The notes: generated by a model not told the origin, from the sequence alone. DNA of 64,000 bases from Acorus gramineus (GCA_030737835.1 JAUJYN010000101.1:1-64000); one strand, 5' to 3'. Counted from the stretch's first letter, positions 32,526 through 45,604 are shown. Numbers and translations: made by a program.

Positions 32526-33035
32526 GTCAATTGGTAAATGTTATAATTGTGGAAAACCAGGCCATCATTCAAAATATTGTAGATCCAAGAAAAACAATTG
32601 GAAGAATAAACATGATAACCATGACAATAAAAATAATGATAATAAAAGAGATATTGTTTGTGTGGTTATCGAATTTTTCTTGGCTGATTGTGACTCGTTG
32701 GCTTGGTACATTGATTCTAGATCAGCTCATCATGTGGCAAAATATAGGGATCACTTTACTGAAATGAAACAGGTAAAATCGGGTGAACATCACATTTACA
32801 CAGGAAATAACACATATCGCGATGTTGTAGGAATCGGATCCGTTCCAGTTCCCATACTTGTGATAACAACTTTCTTCTCACAGATGTCCTTTATGCCTCT
32901 TCCATGAGTAAGAATTTAGTTTATGTGCGACTTTTAGATCAAAAAGGTTTTGAAGTTCGTTTTTGTTCTAGAAAAGTTTCTGTAGGGAAGCATGGTCCTA
33001 TTTTGTTTTGGGGTAGCTTGGTGGATGGGCTGTAC
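32526..33035 (+). pseudogene. Copia zinc knuckle and protease remnant
   Basis: A CCHC knuckle (CYNCGKPGHHSKYC) is followed by the protease region WYIDSRSAHHVAKYRDHF. The family has DSGASHH here, so the active-site glycine is replaced by Arg. The segment ends at the target site TGTAC (33031-33035), where a B-type LTR is inserted. Confidence 0.82.
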
Positions 33036-34169
33036 TGTTAAAACTGTGTCACTTTTTAAAGGTCAAATATCATGTTTTATTTATTTTAAAAAGTTTGGGT
33101 GCTCAAGTCAAAAATCTGATTGAATATTTATTCTATTGGTACTATCATTGGCCTACCTGTAAATTTTCATCGCATTCTAATGTCGTTTTAGAAATTATGC
33201 AGTTCCGATTGGTATCTGGGTTTGATTTTTTACTGGATTGGAAAGTGAGTGAAATTGATGTTTCGTCTCGCATTAACTTGCCGAGCAAGCCACCCCCCAT
33301 TTTAAATCACTATTTGGTGAGTGAAACTTGCCTAAACTCACCCTCTGATTATATCATCACCCCAAACCCTCAAATAGGCTTTTTGTCTCCATCTCTTTCT
33401 CACACACTCATATTTTTCCCCATTTTGTGCTGCTGCTGGCAGAGAATGAAGAAGAGAAAACAGAGAAACAGAAGGGAAAGAAAGAAAAGAGAAAGGAAAA
33501 GAGTGAGTGAGTAGGGAAAGAATTTGTGTGTTTGAGCTTGGCCTCCCTCTCAAGGTATTCCCTTCCCTTATTGTGAGTGTGGTTGGGTTGATGTGTGTAT
33601 GTGATGGTGGTTGGTGGTATGTGTGGGTTATGGGTGTGTGTTCTCTGTTTTATTACCCCCACCTCCCTCTTCTTTTCCATTGCATTCTTTTGACCTCATT
33701 GTTTGTTTTGGCATATGTGAGGATGCTGATATAGGGGTGGTTGTGGCTATGCATGTGTGGCATGTGTGATGGTTTGGTTGCTTGTGGTGATGGTGGTGGA
33801 AATCCTTGTGTGCATTTCACGCCCCAGGGCGGCCGACCCCGGGACGCGGCAAGTGTATATATTTGATATCAGTAACAAGAGTTCAATAATATACCACGAG
33901 CAACAACTAAAATGACAACACAGATAAAAGCAGGGCTGACATAATATATACACCAAATGCGGAAGCTAAAAGACTGAGTCTGTAGTCAAAACATACTACA
34001 GACTCGATACATAATCAAGTCGCTCGGGAAGCTCCTCCCTCAGAGATCACTGAAAAAGACAATATGCGAGGGGTGAGCCACACGCTCAGTGAATAGCACA
34101 ACCCATGCATACAGTTCATATTAACCACATTTAAGCAATTCATAAGCCACAAGTGGCATAATATCACAA

Positions 34170-34345
34170 TCCGGGGGTTCGTTACATCGCCGAACCCCAT
34201 ACCCTCACCCTCACCCTCACCCTCAACAGGTGACCTAGGATGTTGGGACTTAGCGGGTTGATAATCATCCATACATAATCCTGTGGGTCGTCGCATCGCC
34301 GGCCCACCATACCCTCACCCTCACCTTTCTCCAGGTGACATAGGC
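34170..34345 (-). repeat. G-tract plus stem-loop units in nested LTR
   Basis: Two units on the minus strand, with GAGGGTGAGGGTGAGGG and stems like those of the LTR at 6107. Confidence 0.68.
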
Positions 34346-35035
34346 TCTTGGGACTGACTAGGCTGTTGGTCACCCTTGGTCCTCCCATAGTTTCTCCTCA
34401 CTCCGTAGGTCGTTTGGCCACTCTCATGTTCAGCACAGTCCTTCACCAAAATCAGGAGGCGCCTACTAATGGGAGCCCCTGCACGGGACAACCTGTCTAA
34501 CGCTGAGGTAGTCTCTAACAGGATCCGACGAAGGGAACAGAACAGCCTATCCATCGCATATGATCCACTCGGATCCGCTGACAGCACATCTCTACAACTC
34601 TAATGTCTCGAATTCCTCAGAATTCCTCCAAAATAGAGACCTTGGGAGGGTAACCTGAGGTCCCGATGTAGGACATCCGACAACCAAACGAGGAACACGG
34701 AGTACCCTAACCCGGGTCTCAATGTTAACCTCGCAAGGCCCCCTTATATTCCCTAAGCATGCTATCTATTATTACAGTTCGCATTTAATTAAATAAACCA
34801 AACTAATAGGACGCATGCACAGGTCGGGCTTTCCTAGCATGATAGCGAGGTGGCAGGATGCACGGCTCATGCACAATCCTAAGGGTGCAAGTCCCTATCA
34901 CACAATCTAGGGTGGCATGCAATTCTACACGCACATCATGCTTACATAGATTATAAAAACTATACGCCCCAGGGGAGACCGGTACACGCCCAAGCATGTA
35001 ACGCCTCCCAAGCTGGGTTGGGTTGTCCCACTCAC

Positions 35036-35069
35036 CGGAAATCGGGTCGACGCGACCGTCCGTCGAGAT
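35036..35069 (-). other. 34-nt version of the microexon-like block
   Basis: Between CTTGCAG and GTGAGT on the minus strand. It is 2 nt shorter than the usual 36 because one CG is missing. Confidence 0.55.
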
Positions 35070-37062
35070 CTGCAAGACAGGGTATTACTTGGTAAGTATA
35101 AATCCACAAATATTATTAAATACACAAAAATACACCAAATAAACGCCCAACGCTCGGGCGAACGTGCATACGGCCGTACGCACGCCAACCCGAGCACTCC
35201 GCAACCACCCGCACGGCCGGACCCGACCGCCCGGACGTGCCGCCGCGCCTCAGCCCGCGCACTCCGCGCACCGCCAGACCCTCTGCCCGCCGCCTAGACA
35301 TGCCGCCGCACCGCCCGGGGCACCGCGCGTCCACCGCGCCCAGCCGCAGCAGCCCGCACGCGCCCCGCACGCCGTGCGCTGGCCCGCGCGCGCACGCCGC
35401 GCGCACGCACGCCCGCGCACGCACGCGCGCACACCCGCGCGCGCCCAGCCTGTGCGCTGCCTGAGCCGCTGCCGCTGCTGCCTGTTGCTCGGGACACGGC
35501 CTGCCACTGCTCGAGCACCTCCACCACCACCCGAAAGCCTCCAACGGCCTCCGACCGCCTCCCACTGCCCCCGACGGCCACCCACCGCCTCCGACCACCA
35601 CCCAACCCTAGATCCACCTCCCTAGCATACATCTATGCAAGAAAAAGAGGGAAAGAAGGCTTACCGAGGGGAGGAAGAGGCGTCCGGTGGCTCTCCGCGC
35701 GCCGGAACCTTTCTCAAAAGCTCTCCTACGCCCCGATCTACCACGGCCCTCGAATCGGGCAAAAACAGAGGAGAAAGAGAGGAGTTCGGAGTGGCTAGAG
35801 TCGTCGGAATCGGGTTTTGTAGATCGGGACCCGATCTACACTTCCCGTGCTTTGGGTTTTCGATTTTGAAGGGTCTAAGGGGCTCAAACGGAAGAAAAAC
35901 GGAGAAGGGGAGAGAGAGGGCTCGGGGAGGAAGATGATGAATAGTAACTCGAATTTTAGCTCTCACATATATATAGTGTGCGACTTAAAAACCCGGATAC
36001 GCCCCGGAACTGCGAAATTTTCAGAAACGATGCCGGAATTCGATGAAATTTTCATGAGTGGCTTAAAACGGCACCAGGACACATAATATGCAGTTAGATT
36101 TTCAATCGGAGTCCTCTAATTCAGACGATAGCTAACAGTCCAAAATTATGCGGTTCCGATCGAAAAATGCAAAAATTTCAAAAACTGCTAAAATTCTCCA
36201 ATGGTTACCAGCAGGCCAAAAAGTGACACACTTCCCTCTTCTTTTCATGGTATGTTTGCTTCCCCTTTATGCAATGTAGGTGTTTGTGTTTATGCTTCAA
36301 TGAAGTATGAATGTTTTTATTTAGTGTTTTGGGTGGTTAGCAAGGATGCTCAGGTGCTGTTGTATGTGTTTTTCCCCATTTCTTGTTGTTGGGAGTTCTT
36401 TGTCATAGTAAGGCAGATTTCTGCTTTGTGAAGATCCTTATGAAACTAGTGTTTAAAGGCATATTATGAGCATTGTGTCCCATGTGATATGATCATCCAG
36501 GTGTCTAGATGCTATATATGAAATTTAGTGTCATAATATTATCTGTGTTGCTAGTTATAAGTTAATTTGCATGGGCTGTCCAGATTCGTGTGGGAATTAA
36601 CCAATGTCTGGAAACATTTTATTTCGGATATGTAGATGCTAAACCAGGTTATGATGTCTACATGGATTATGATCCTAACATATCAGAGAATGTGTATGAT
36701 TTATTTTAGAATTTTTGGATATGTATTTGATGCTGTAGAGATCAAAGAGTAGGACTGTTCGCTGCAAATGCACCAGTTTTACATGGCTGGGTCAATGAGT
36801 TATTGATGCATGTTGTAGGCAATATTAAGAGTTGGTGTCTTCATGAAGTAGGCTTGTATATGTGTCAGGAAGCTTCATATTTGATTTGAGCACCATTCAT
36901 CATAGGGTTTAGAAATTATGACATTTTTCATGTGATTGTGTTGCCATGGGAGTGCGTCACGCGTTGCTCGCACACTGTCCTGCGCCAAGGATCATGTTTA
37001 TGCTTCATTTATTTAACGTATGTTTGTCACGTTGTTTATCTATATTTTGTTGTGTCTTGTAG

Positions 37063-37098
37063 ATCTCGTAGACCGGACACGCGACGATCCAAGTATTT
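37063..37098 (+). other. 36-nt microexon-like block in type B LTR
   Basis: Between CTTGTAG and GTGAGT. It keeps ACGCGACGATCC, similar to type A, despite otherwise low similarity nearby. Confidence 0.58.
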
Positions 37099-38942
37099 GT
37101 GAGTGGTTCGATCTACCCCTTTTGGGAAGCGCTCGATACATCTAGTCATGCATCGTGTATCCATGAGGCTTTATAGCTATACTCAATATTGATATATGTG
37201 ATCCAAATTGTATTACTATATTAGATCCATACTATGCTAGACAACTTGCATGTTTAGTTTATATGTGAATTGTATTATGTTTAAGATCCTATGCTTGCTA
37301 GTATTATTTTTAGAGTATGGCATGCCATAGGTAATTATTTGTAAGGTTGCCTTCACATTAGTAAATGCTTAGTATGATTGTATTATATTTAGCTAACGAT
37401 ATGGCATTTATGCTAACTTATTAGTGGGCCTATGTTGGATTATGTAAAGTGTGTATATACATGGTTTAATCATAGATTATTTGGACATGTGGTCCATGTA
37501 TCTCTTTTATGATAGAATTTCTCTTGTAATAATTGTGTGTATATTTAATTAGTTAGGCATAACTGTGATAGGCATATGGTTGATTCATTGTCTAGATCAT
37601 ACTTTGTTTTACTATGCAAAAGTAGTAGTTTATCTACCTTGCATCCATGCAAGGCTCTCATATAAGAATTCAAAAGAATTCATTTATTGTATCGGTATTC
37701 TTTAACCGATAGCTATGATAGTATGCTTGGCCTATCTGTAATAGGCGCTTGGATGACTCGCCTTTAGGGTCATGCCTTCTCATTGTTGAGCGCGAGAACT
37801 TAACTATTTTCCCCGCGTCCGAGTGATGCATCTGTATGGCAATTCAAGAGAATTCATTAGCATTGTTAATTGCTAGATGATTGTAGTTGATTCTTAAGGA
37901 TCGTATTTGCAAGCGCATAATGCTTCTCCCCTACCTTGTATCTACATTGAAGCTGACCGGTCTTTGAGCTATTTGGGATTGTGCTGTCACATCGTAGGAT
38001 GCCCAATGTGTATTTCGATACTGTGTTTGGCGTCTGACCTACCATGGATGGCAGCCAGGAAGAGGGCTACCCGGGAGAGGGCTACCGAAAGGTTAAGGGA
38101 GTTAGCGAGTTGTTTTCTGTTTCCAGTAGTCCCATGTCACCCTAAGGGTGAGGGTGAGAGTGAGGGTTAGTTGGGGTCACATTGTCACGTGATTTTTATA
38201 TTCATTGAGAATGCCCAAAGTATAATACATCTACTGGATGATGCGAGGCATCTAGCGTAGTCATATCTTGATGCGGATTGACTGTAGTATTGTGTTATCT
38301 AGTAATGCAATGCGTTATGGTTAACCGTTTGGTTCCTCTCCAAGAGTCCCAAGAGTTCCCCTCCGGGTTGAGGGTGAGATGAGGTCACGCCTCTACGTGA
38401 CATTTATATCTGTTGGGTTTCTCCCACATCTTTCCTTGGAAGGAAAATACACTAATATTATATTATTATTGTATTGCTTGGTTTCTTGCAACTCACTAAG
38501 CTTGTAGTTCACCCCTTGTGTGTTGTTTATCCACAAGGAGCTGGGTTGGCGTGGAGCTGGAGCATTCCTATGGTGTAGTTTAGCGTCCGTGGAGCGTCTC
38601 ATCTTTCGGTCGGTGAGTGTGAAGCTGTCAGCAATCCTTTTATTATGTATGTATTTGATAATCATGTGTGTCGCACATTTTGTATTTGGACTAGATTTGG
38701 GCTCTCACAGGACAGTGATTGTGTATTAGGGTTTGTAATAATGTTTTTGATATACAAACTTATTTATATTTTATACTTCCGCATTTTTAGTTATCTATTG
38801 CTTCCCTGCTACCTTGTTATCTATGCGAACCTTATTGTTTATTGTTCTATTTTCATTTGGAGTCGTTGTTGTCCCCTGGAGTATGACTCCTGATATTGTA
38901 TGCTTGGTATTGTCCCGGGGATGGCCACTCCGGGGCATAACA

Positions 38943-39436
38943 TGTACAAGCTGAACTTAGAAAATAAAAATGCTTCTTGTTCTTCTTATATTGATTCTCC
39001 TTTATATGTTGATACTTGTTTATTTGTTGATGATCCTTATATTTGGCATTTAAGATTAGGACACATAAATAAGGATAAAATGAAAAGAATGTCAAATAAT
39101 GGCTTAATACCAAAAATAAATGTAGATTTTTCTACATGTGAACCATATATATTCGAAAAAATGACTAGAATTAAATTTCCTAAAGGACAAAGGTCAAATG
39201 AATTGTTGTCTATTATTCATTGTGATGTATGTGGACCTTTAAATGTAAAAACACATAGGGGAATGGAATATTTTGTCACATTTATTGATGATTATTCTAG
39301 GTATGGCACCATTTATCTCATAAAAAGAAAATCTGAAGTCTTAGAGAAATTTAAGGACTATAAAAACTTGGTTGAAAAACAATTAGGTAGGAATATAAAA
39401 ATTTTAAGGAGTGATAGAGGTGGTGAATATACATCT
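38943..39436 (+). pseudogene. Copia pre-integrase and integrase N-terminal part
   Basis: Resumes with YKLNLENKNASC after the LTR. It has the zinc module WHLRLGHINKDKMKRM. The usual CxxC reads CEPYI, so one zinc-binding Cys is lost. Integrase core motifs follow: HCDVCGPLNVKTHRGMEYF, FIDDYSRYG and ILRSDRGGEYTS. It stops at the target site CATCT (39432-39436). Confidence 0.88.
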
Positions 39437-39949
39437 TGTCACGCCCCAGGGCGGCCAACCCCGGGACGCGGCAAGTGTATACATGATATCAGCAGTCTAT
39501 ATAGGAGATCAATAAAATACCCTAAACAACATCAACAATTTCAACACAGACAACAAAGGGGCTGACATGATATATACACAAATAGCGGAAGCTAAAAGAC
39601 TGAATCTGTAACTCAAATACATATTACAGACTCGATACACAATCAATTGTCCTGTGAGAGCCAATATATATAATGACATCCAAATATAACACAAACATGT
39701 GCCCAAGCACATAATACAATACATACAAATCAGAAAGGGATGCTGATAGCCTCTAACACTCGCGGAAATGTGGCGCTGCATCGCTATTGCTGAGGTCCCT
39801 CGGGGAGCTCCTCCTCCTGAACCGACTCAGATAGCACTGGAGAATAATATATGCGAGGGGTGAGCCACACGCTCAATGAACAGCACAACCCATGCATCAC
39901 AGTTCATATTAACCACAATAATTATTCAAGCCTCAAAGTGGCAAGAACT

Positions 39950-40300
39950 CCACAATCCAGTGGGTCGCTACATCGCCGACCCACCACACCCTCACTCTCA
40001 CCCCTCAATAGGTGACATAGGATATTGGGACTACACAATCCAGTGGGTCGCTACATCGCCGACCTACCACACCCTCACCCTCACCCCTCAATAGGTGACA
40101 TAGGATATTGGGACTGATTACTACACAAATCCGGCGGGTCGCTACATCGCCGACCCACCACACCCTCACCCTCACCCCTCAATAGGTGACATAGGATATT
40201 GGGACTTACAAGGCTGATAATCATCCATACACAAATCCAGTGGGTCGCTACATGGCCGACCCACCACACCCTCACCCTCACCCCTCAATATGGTGACATA
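39950..40300 (-). repeat. Four to five G-tract plus stem-loop units in type C LTR
   Basis: Units near 39957, 40040, 40132 and 40238 each contain a GTGGGTCG/CGACCCAC-type stem and GAGGGTGAGGGTG on the minus strand. Confidence 0.75.
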
Positions 40301-41061
40301 GGATATTGGGACTGACTAGGCTGTCGGTCACCCTTGGTCCACCGATAGTCTCTCCTCCACTCCGTAGGTCGCTTGGCCACTCCCACATTCAGCACAGTCC
40401 GTCCCAAATCAGGAGGTGCCTACTGATGGGAGCCCTCTCACGGGACGACCTTTCTAACGCTAAGGCAGTCTCTACACGGATCCAACGAAGGGAACAGAAC
40501 AGCCTATCCATACGCATATGATCCACTCGGATCCGCTGACAACACATCTCAACAACTCTAATGTCTTGAATTCTTCAGAATTCCTCCAGGGCGCATAACC
40601 AAGATGCGGGGAATATATATATCAACATAACGAGGAAAAGAAACCTTGGGAGGGCAACCTGAGGTCCCGATATAGGACATCCCGACAACCAAACAAGGAA
40701 CACGGAGTACCCTAGCCCGGGTCTCAATGTTGACCTCGCAAGGCCCCCTTAATATTCCCCAAGGCATACTAATAGACATATGCTCGCATTTAATTTAATA
40801 AATTAAACTAATAGGACGCATGCATAGGTCGAGGCTTTCCTAGCATGATAACAAGGTGACAGGATGCATGGCTCTTACACATATCCTAAGGGTGCAAATC
40901 CCTAACATACAAGTCTAGGGTGGCATGCATTCTACACACTAGTCATGCTTACATAGATTACAAATTTACCAAGCTAATGTTAACTATGGTGCCCCAGGGG
41001 AGGGCGGTATACGCCCAAGTGCATATAGCGCCTCCCTACTGGGTTGGGTTGTCCCACTCAC

Positions 41062-41097
41062 CGATAACTGGGTCGTCGCGCGACCGTCCGTCAAGGT
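41062..41097 (-). other. 36-nt microexon-like block in type C LTR
   Basis: Between CTTGCAG and GTGAGT on the minus strand. Core ACGGTCGCGCGACGACCCA. Confidence 0.6.
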
Positions 41098-42646
41098 CTG
41101 CAAGACAGGGTAATCAACTTGGTGAGTAAAATACATAATACATACAAAAATACACTAAAAATACCCAACACTCGGACAAGCGTACATACGGCCTGTACGC
41201 ACGCGAGTCCGAGCACCCCGACTCACTCCCGAACCCCCCGGGCAGCCATACGCATGGCCCCCGCACGTGTACGCACGAATGCGCACGCACGCACACACCC
41301 CGGCACCATCGGCGCACTGCCGCCCGCCCAGACGCGCTGCCGCACAGCACGCCCCGCGCGCACTGCGCCCCGCGCACGCCCCAGCACCCCGCGCACGCCC
41401 GCACGCGCAGCACGCGCACTGGTCCCCAGCCCTGCGCCCAGGCGCACTGCCCAGGTGCCCTGCCTCGCGCCTAGGCGCATGCCCAGGCGCCCTGTCCGCG
41501 CGCGTGCACGCCCGCCCGCACGCCCGCGCGCACTCCCTCGCGCACCCCCGCTCGCACCCCCGCTCGCGCCTGCACCCGCGCGCACCCGTGCGCACTCCCG
41601 CGCGCACTCGCTCACCCGCGCGCACCGCCCCGCGCGCGTCTGCGGGCCCGCCAGCGCTCGCCTGCGCGCGCACGCTCGCAGACGACACCCAGCACGCGCC
41701 CAGCCCATTCTAACCACATTTTCACCCACCCCAACCCCTCACACACACCCTAACACATCTACCCAACATGCATGACCTTCCCACAACCCCTCAAGCCAAG
41801 AAAACCAAGAAAAAGGAGGGGAGGAGCTCACCTTGGAGGGGGAACAAAAGGGGGAGGTTCGGGGGCCCTCGACGCACCCGCGACCACCTCAACCGCCACC
41901 ACCACCACCACCACCTCCTCGGCCTCTCCTCAGCCTCCTCTCAGCCGAAAATCAGGGGGTGGAGATCCATGAAAAGAGAGCTTGAGAGAGAGGGGAACAA
42001 CCAAACAACACACAACACCAAGATCCACCACCACCACCACCATCTCCTTCACCATCTCTCATTGGGGCATTCCATCAAACACATGGGGGGTGTGTTTGCA
42101 AGAGAGAAAGAGAGAAAAAGAGCTGGTCGTAGACATTGGGAGGGAGAGAGAGAGAGAGATTTAGCAAAATATCTAAAGGGGGAAAGACCTAGTCGCCCTT
42201 CGACTAGAAATTCTGCGCAAGCTTCACTGGAACGACCATAACTTCCCTAATACAGCACCGAAGTGCTTGATTCCAAGACCGATAGAAAGCTAAGAAGATT
42301 ATCTACAACTTTCATGTTCTTGGCAAGATCAGATAATCTCTCCAGCTAATCCGAAATTAGAGCTAAACATAGAACAGAGCTGCTGCCAGAATTTCCATCC
42401 TCGGGGTATACTTGGAAAAATACCCATAACTTTTACTACAAGAATCCAGTTGATCTAATTCCACTTCTGTACGAAAGCTAACTCAAAACTGAACATCTCA
42501 TAATAAAATCATAATTAAACCTCTTCATCTTGGATTTTAACAAAATCAAATCCAAATACCAAATCAGGAATACATAACTTAGAAAAAAAATTATGTACCC
42601 AAATCTTCAAACAGAGCGCTCCAAATGACACAGACACAACACATCT

Positions 42647-43255
42647 GAACTCTTTAATAATTTTTGTAAAGAATATGGTATTATTCATTAGCTAACAATG
42701 AGTTTCACATTTCAACAAAATGGAGTAGCTGAAAGAAGAAATAGAACTTTATTAGATATGGTTGTATCTATGTTAGCTCATTCTAACTTGGGAAATATAT
42801 ATTGGGTGGAAACCTTAACTTCTGCTACACATATTTTAAATAGAGTTCCTACAAAATTAACTAATTTAACCTCTTATGAAATATGGAATGGTAGTAAACC
42901 AAATTTAAGTGAATTTAAAGTTGTTGGTTCTTCGGCTCATATTTGGGTTCTTAATAAACAAAGAGGAAAATTAGATAGTAAATCCATAAAATGTATTTTT
43001 ATTGAATATGCTGATAATTCAAAAAGATATATATTTATTGTTCACCATTCGGATGGTAATGTTAGTACCATTGAAAGTAGAGATGCAAGGTTTTTAGAGG
43101 ATGAAATAGACTCTAGAAATTTGTAAAATTATTTGAAATTGAAAAAGAAAAGGTTCATTCTTGTGAAAACATAGAAAAAATAATTAATTCACCTAAATAT
43201 GATCCTATTTGTAGAATTCAAAGAGAAAGTTGTCCCCTTCTAGTATGAAAGATGC
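42647..43255 (+). pseudogene. Copia integrase C-terminal half
   Basis: Continues the integrase with ELFNNFCKEYGIIH, then TFQQNGVAERRNRTLLDM (catalytic Glu region). An in-frame stop interrupts before MSFTFQQ. The tail has YEIWNGSKPNLSEFKVVG, then stops near 43124. Confidence 0.88.
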
Positions 43256-44100
43256 TTAAACACTAGTTTCAGAAATAATGGAAAATGTAGATGAACCATT
43301 ATCATATAAAAATGCTATTAATTCTGTTGAAAGTAAAAATATGATAAATGCAATGAATGATGAAATTGAATCAATTGATAAAAATGAAGTTTGGGAGCTT
43401 ACATCTTTGCCTAAAGATAGAAAACAAATAGGATATAAAAGGGTATTTAAAGAAAAATTTAAATTTGATTGTTCAATTGAGAAATTTAAAACTAGATTGG
43501 TAGCCAAAGGCTTTACTCAAATTGAAGGTGTTGATTATATTGACACATATTCTCCCGTAGCTAAATTTGTGTCAATTAGAATCATTTTGCCTGTTATTGC
43601 ATTTTATGATCTTGATTTATATCAATTAGATGTAAAAACAACCTTTTAAAATGGTGAATTGAATTAAGAAATATTTATATGGATTAAAATAGTCTTCTAG
43701 AAAATGGTATTTAAAATTTCATGATGCCATTAAAGAAATTGGGTATGAAGTTAATCTCTTTGATCATTGTGTATATACTTTTCATAATGAAGATCGTTTT
43801 ACAATTTTATCATTATGTATAGATGATATCCTTTTAGCCTGAAATGATTTGAAAATGATAAAAATAAAATAATGGTTCAATTCAAAATTTGAAATGAAAG
43901 ACATGGGTGAAGCTTCATATGTTTGAGGCATTAAAATAATTCAAGATAGGAAAAATAAAATGTTGTGTCTAAGTTAAGAAAAATATCTTGAGTCTATACT
44001 TAAAAAATTCAGAATGGATATTTGAAATCCTGTCTCAACTCTAGTAGAAAAATGATTAAAATTATCTAAAAAAGATTCTCCAGAAGATGAAAAGGAAAAA
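43256..44100 (+). pseudogene. Copia reverse transcriptase, internally deleted
   Basis: The N-terminal part has DKNEVWELTSLPKDRK, ARLVAKGF-like RLVAKGFTQIEGVDY and DTYSPVAKFVSIRIIL. A deletion near 43690 removes the middle of the domain and joins to SRKWYLKFHDA. The catalytic box reads LCIDDILLA, a variant of YVDD. Several stops follow. It cannot make an active enzyme. Confidence 0.88.
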
Positions 44101-44735
44101 CTAAATGTTCCTTATGCTCAGGCTGTTGGGAGTCTTATGTATGCAATGTTATGTACAAGACCTGATATTAGTTATGCTGTTGGCCTTGTAAGTAGATTTC
44201 AAAGTAATCCCGGCCAAAAACATTAGTAAGTAGATATATAAAAGGGACCAAACATTTGAAATTGTGTTTTCAAGCAAATAATCTTGAAGTAATTGGTTAT
44301 TCTGATGTTGGTTTTGCTGAAGATAGAGATGATAGTAAATCTACATATAGCCATGTTTTTATTTTTGGAGGTGCATGCATTTCTTGGTGAAGTAAAAAAC
44401 GAGGTTGTGTTGCTCGTCACACACAAGAAGCTGAATATATTGCATGTAGCACTGCATCTACTTTTGCTATTTAGATAAAAAAAATTTCATAAATGATTTG
44501 AAGTTTGATATTGCTGATAAACCTATTCATATTTTCTGTGATAATCAAGCTCCTATTAGACTTATACATAGTGGAGCAAATAGCACTTCTGGAAAACATA
44601 TTGATACGCAGTATCATTACCCTTAGTTATATGTCTACTTCTGACATGATTGCTGATCCATTGACTAAAAGTATTTGTGTGAATAATTTTTTGAAACATG
44701 TTGAAATGATGGAACTCAACGATAAATAAATAATG
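44101..44735 (+). pseudogene. Copia RNase H remnant
   Basis: Motifs: VPYAQAVGSLMYAMLCTRPDISYAVG, a frame-changed GYSDVGFAEDRDDSKSTYSH, HTQEAEYIACSTA and CDNQAPI. At least two frame changes and stops. The final TSDMIADPLTKSI motif near 44640 marks the pol end. Confidence 0.85.
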
Positions 44736-45017
44736 GCAAAGATGGTGATATGTGATCAATAAAAAAAATAACATAAAAGAGCAACATAAAATCAGCTTCC
44801 TATCAGACGATCTTCAGCCTCGCGGCGTTCTTTCTTCTCTATGGCTCATCTTCATCGGCACATCTTCATCGTCACATCGGCATCGGCTCATCAGCATCAC
44901 GCGTTGGTGTTCTCCTCTTTGGTCTTTCAATACCATCCAACAATCCAGTCCAGACAAATTAAGTATAATATAGTGATTTTTTAAGTAAAAAAATGTACAT
45001 TTTTAATCTGTAGTATT
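44736..45017. other. Copia 3' flank, no polypurine tract or LTR identified
   Basis: A short C-rich part (44800-44900) with TCATCGGCACATCT-like repeats, then AT-rich DNA. Confidence 0.45.
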
Positions 45018-45604
45018 ATATATAACAATATTTTGAATTTTTATTGATTTTTTGATCAATTTTTTTATTGTATTCATGACGATAATAAGATTTCACTTAA
45101 TTAAATTGTAACCGTTTGATTGAGACTGAGTTTTTGCTCTACTAAATTAATGGATTAGCTTCTCAGTGCACTAATTTATTTAAAATAAATTTATTATCTT
45201 TAAAAATTCATAATCCGTATTTTTTTTTTTACTTTCTAGTTTGTTATTAATTAAACATGTTAGAAAATTGTTAATACATATATATAATCCCATGATTCTT
45301 TCTCTAGATAGAATCTAGTTTTAGATCATCAGCAACATATCATATTATTTTAAAATTTGTTTATGCATGTCATCTTTTAAATGTATATAATAATAAAAAA
45401 AAATTGATGACTTAGTTAAAATGCGTCTCAATTTTATTCAAATAAAAAAACATGTCTAAAAAGTAAAATATGACATATAATAATAAGTTCTTCTACTGAT
45501 AGAAAAATACGAATCCTGAGTCGTTGGACATAAATTATAAATAATTTTTTTTTTAAGGTAATAATAATCCAATATTTTAATAACACAATTTCTAATTGAA
45601 ACAT

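Larger units (their letters stand above)
33815..36230 (-). mobile_element. Nested LTR, type A1, with damaged ends
   Basis: Minus-strand A1 LTR inside the B LTR. Its outer ends are abnormal. The GCGTGACA end reads GCGTGAAA (TT instead of TG at 33815-33816 on the plus strand). The other end stops at GTGACACA, lacking the final TATATAACA. No target duplication is visible. GC-rich section 35070-35664 (595 bp, GT...AG), TATA-like run near 35967-35976. Confidence 0.85.
33036..38942 (+). mobile_element. Solo LTR, type B, carrying a nested A1 LTR
   Basis: It starts TGTTAAAACTGTGTCAC and ends CCGGGGCATAACA. TGTAC flanks it at 33031-33035 and 38943-38947. Without the nested LTR (33815-36230) it is about 3.5 kb. 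It shares with type A the ends, a GT at 33555, the 36-nt block (37063-37098), and G-tract/stem-loop units near 38135-38200 and 38355-38405 (for example GTCACG/CGTGAC). Confidence 0.9.
39437..42641 (-). mobile_element. Solo LTR, type C (3205 bp) with 5-bp target duplication
   Basis: Minus-strand ends TGTTGTGTCTGTGTC (42641) and GGGGCGTGACA (39437). CATCT flanks at 39432-39436 and 42642-42646. Its outer 0.8 kb resembles type B (compare 57870-58050), while its GC-rich and downstream parts resemble type A, so it is a mosaic. The putative intron 41098-41831 (734 bp) uses GGTGAG rather than GGTAAG. Confidence 0.92.
31991..44735 (+). mobile_element. Decayed Ty1/copia element split by two nested solo LTRs
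   Basis: In order: gag (31992-32520), zinc knuckle and protease (32530-33035), [insertion 33036-38942], pre-integrase and integrase (38943-39436), [insertion 39437-42641], integrase end, reverse transcriptase and RNase H (42642-44735). Integrase before reverse transcriptase defines Ty1/copia. Both gaps are bounded by 5-bp duplications (TGTAC and CATCT), so the reading resumes at the base expected. Many stops, frame changes and an internal RT deletion show great age. No LTR of this element was identified. Confidence 0.9.

Noticed and set aside
41119-42241. Ser/Pro/His-rich open frames in the type C LTR
   Set aside because: Low-complexity translations of CAC/CCA repeats and GC-rich LTR sequence, not conserved in related LTRs.
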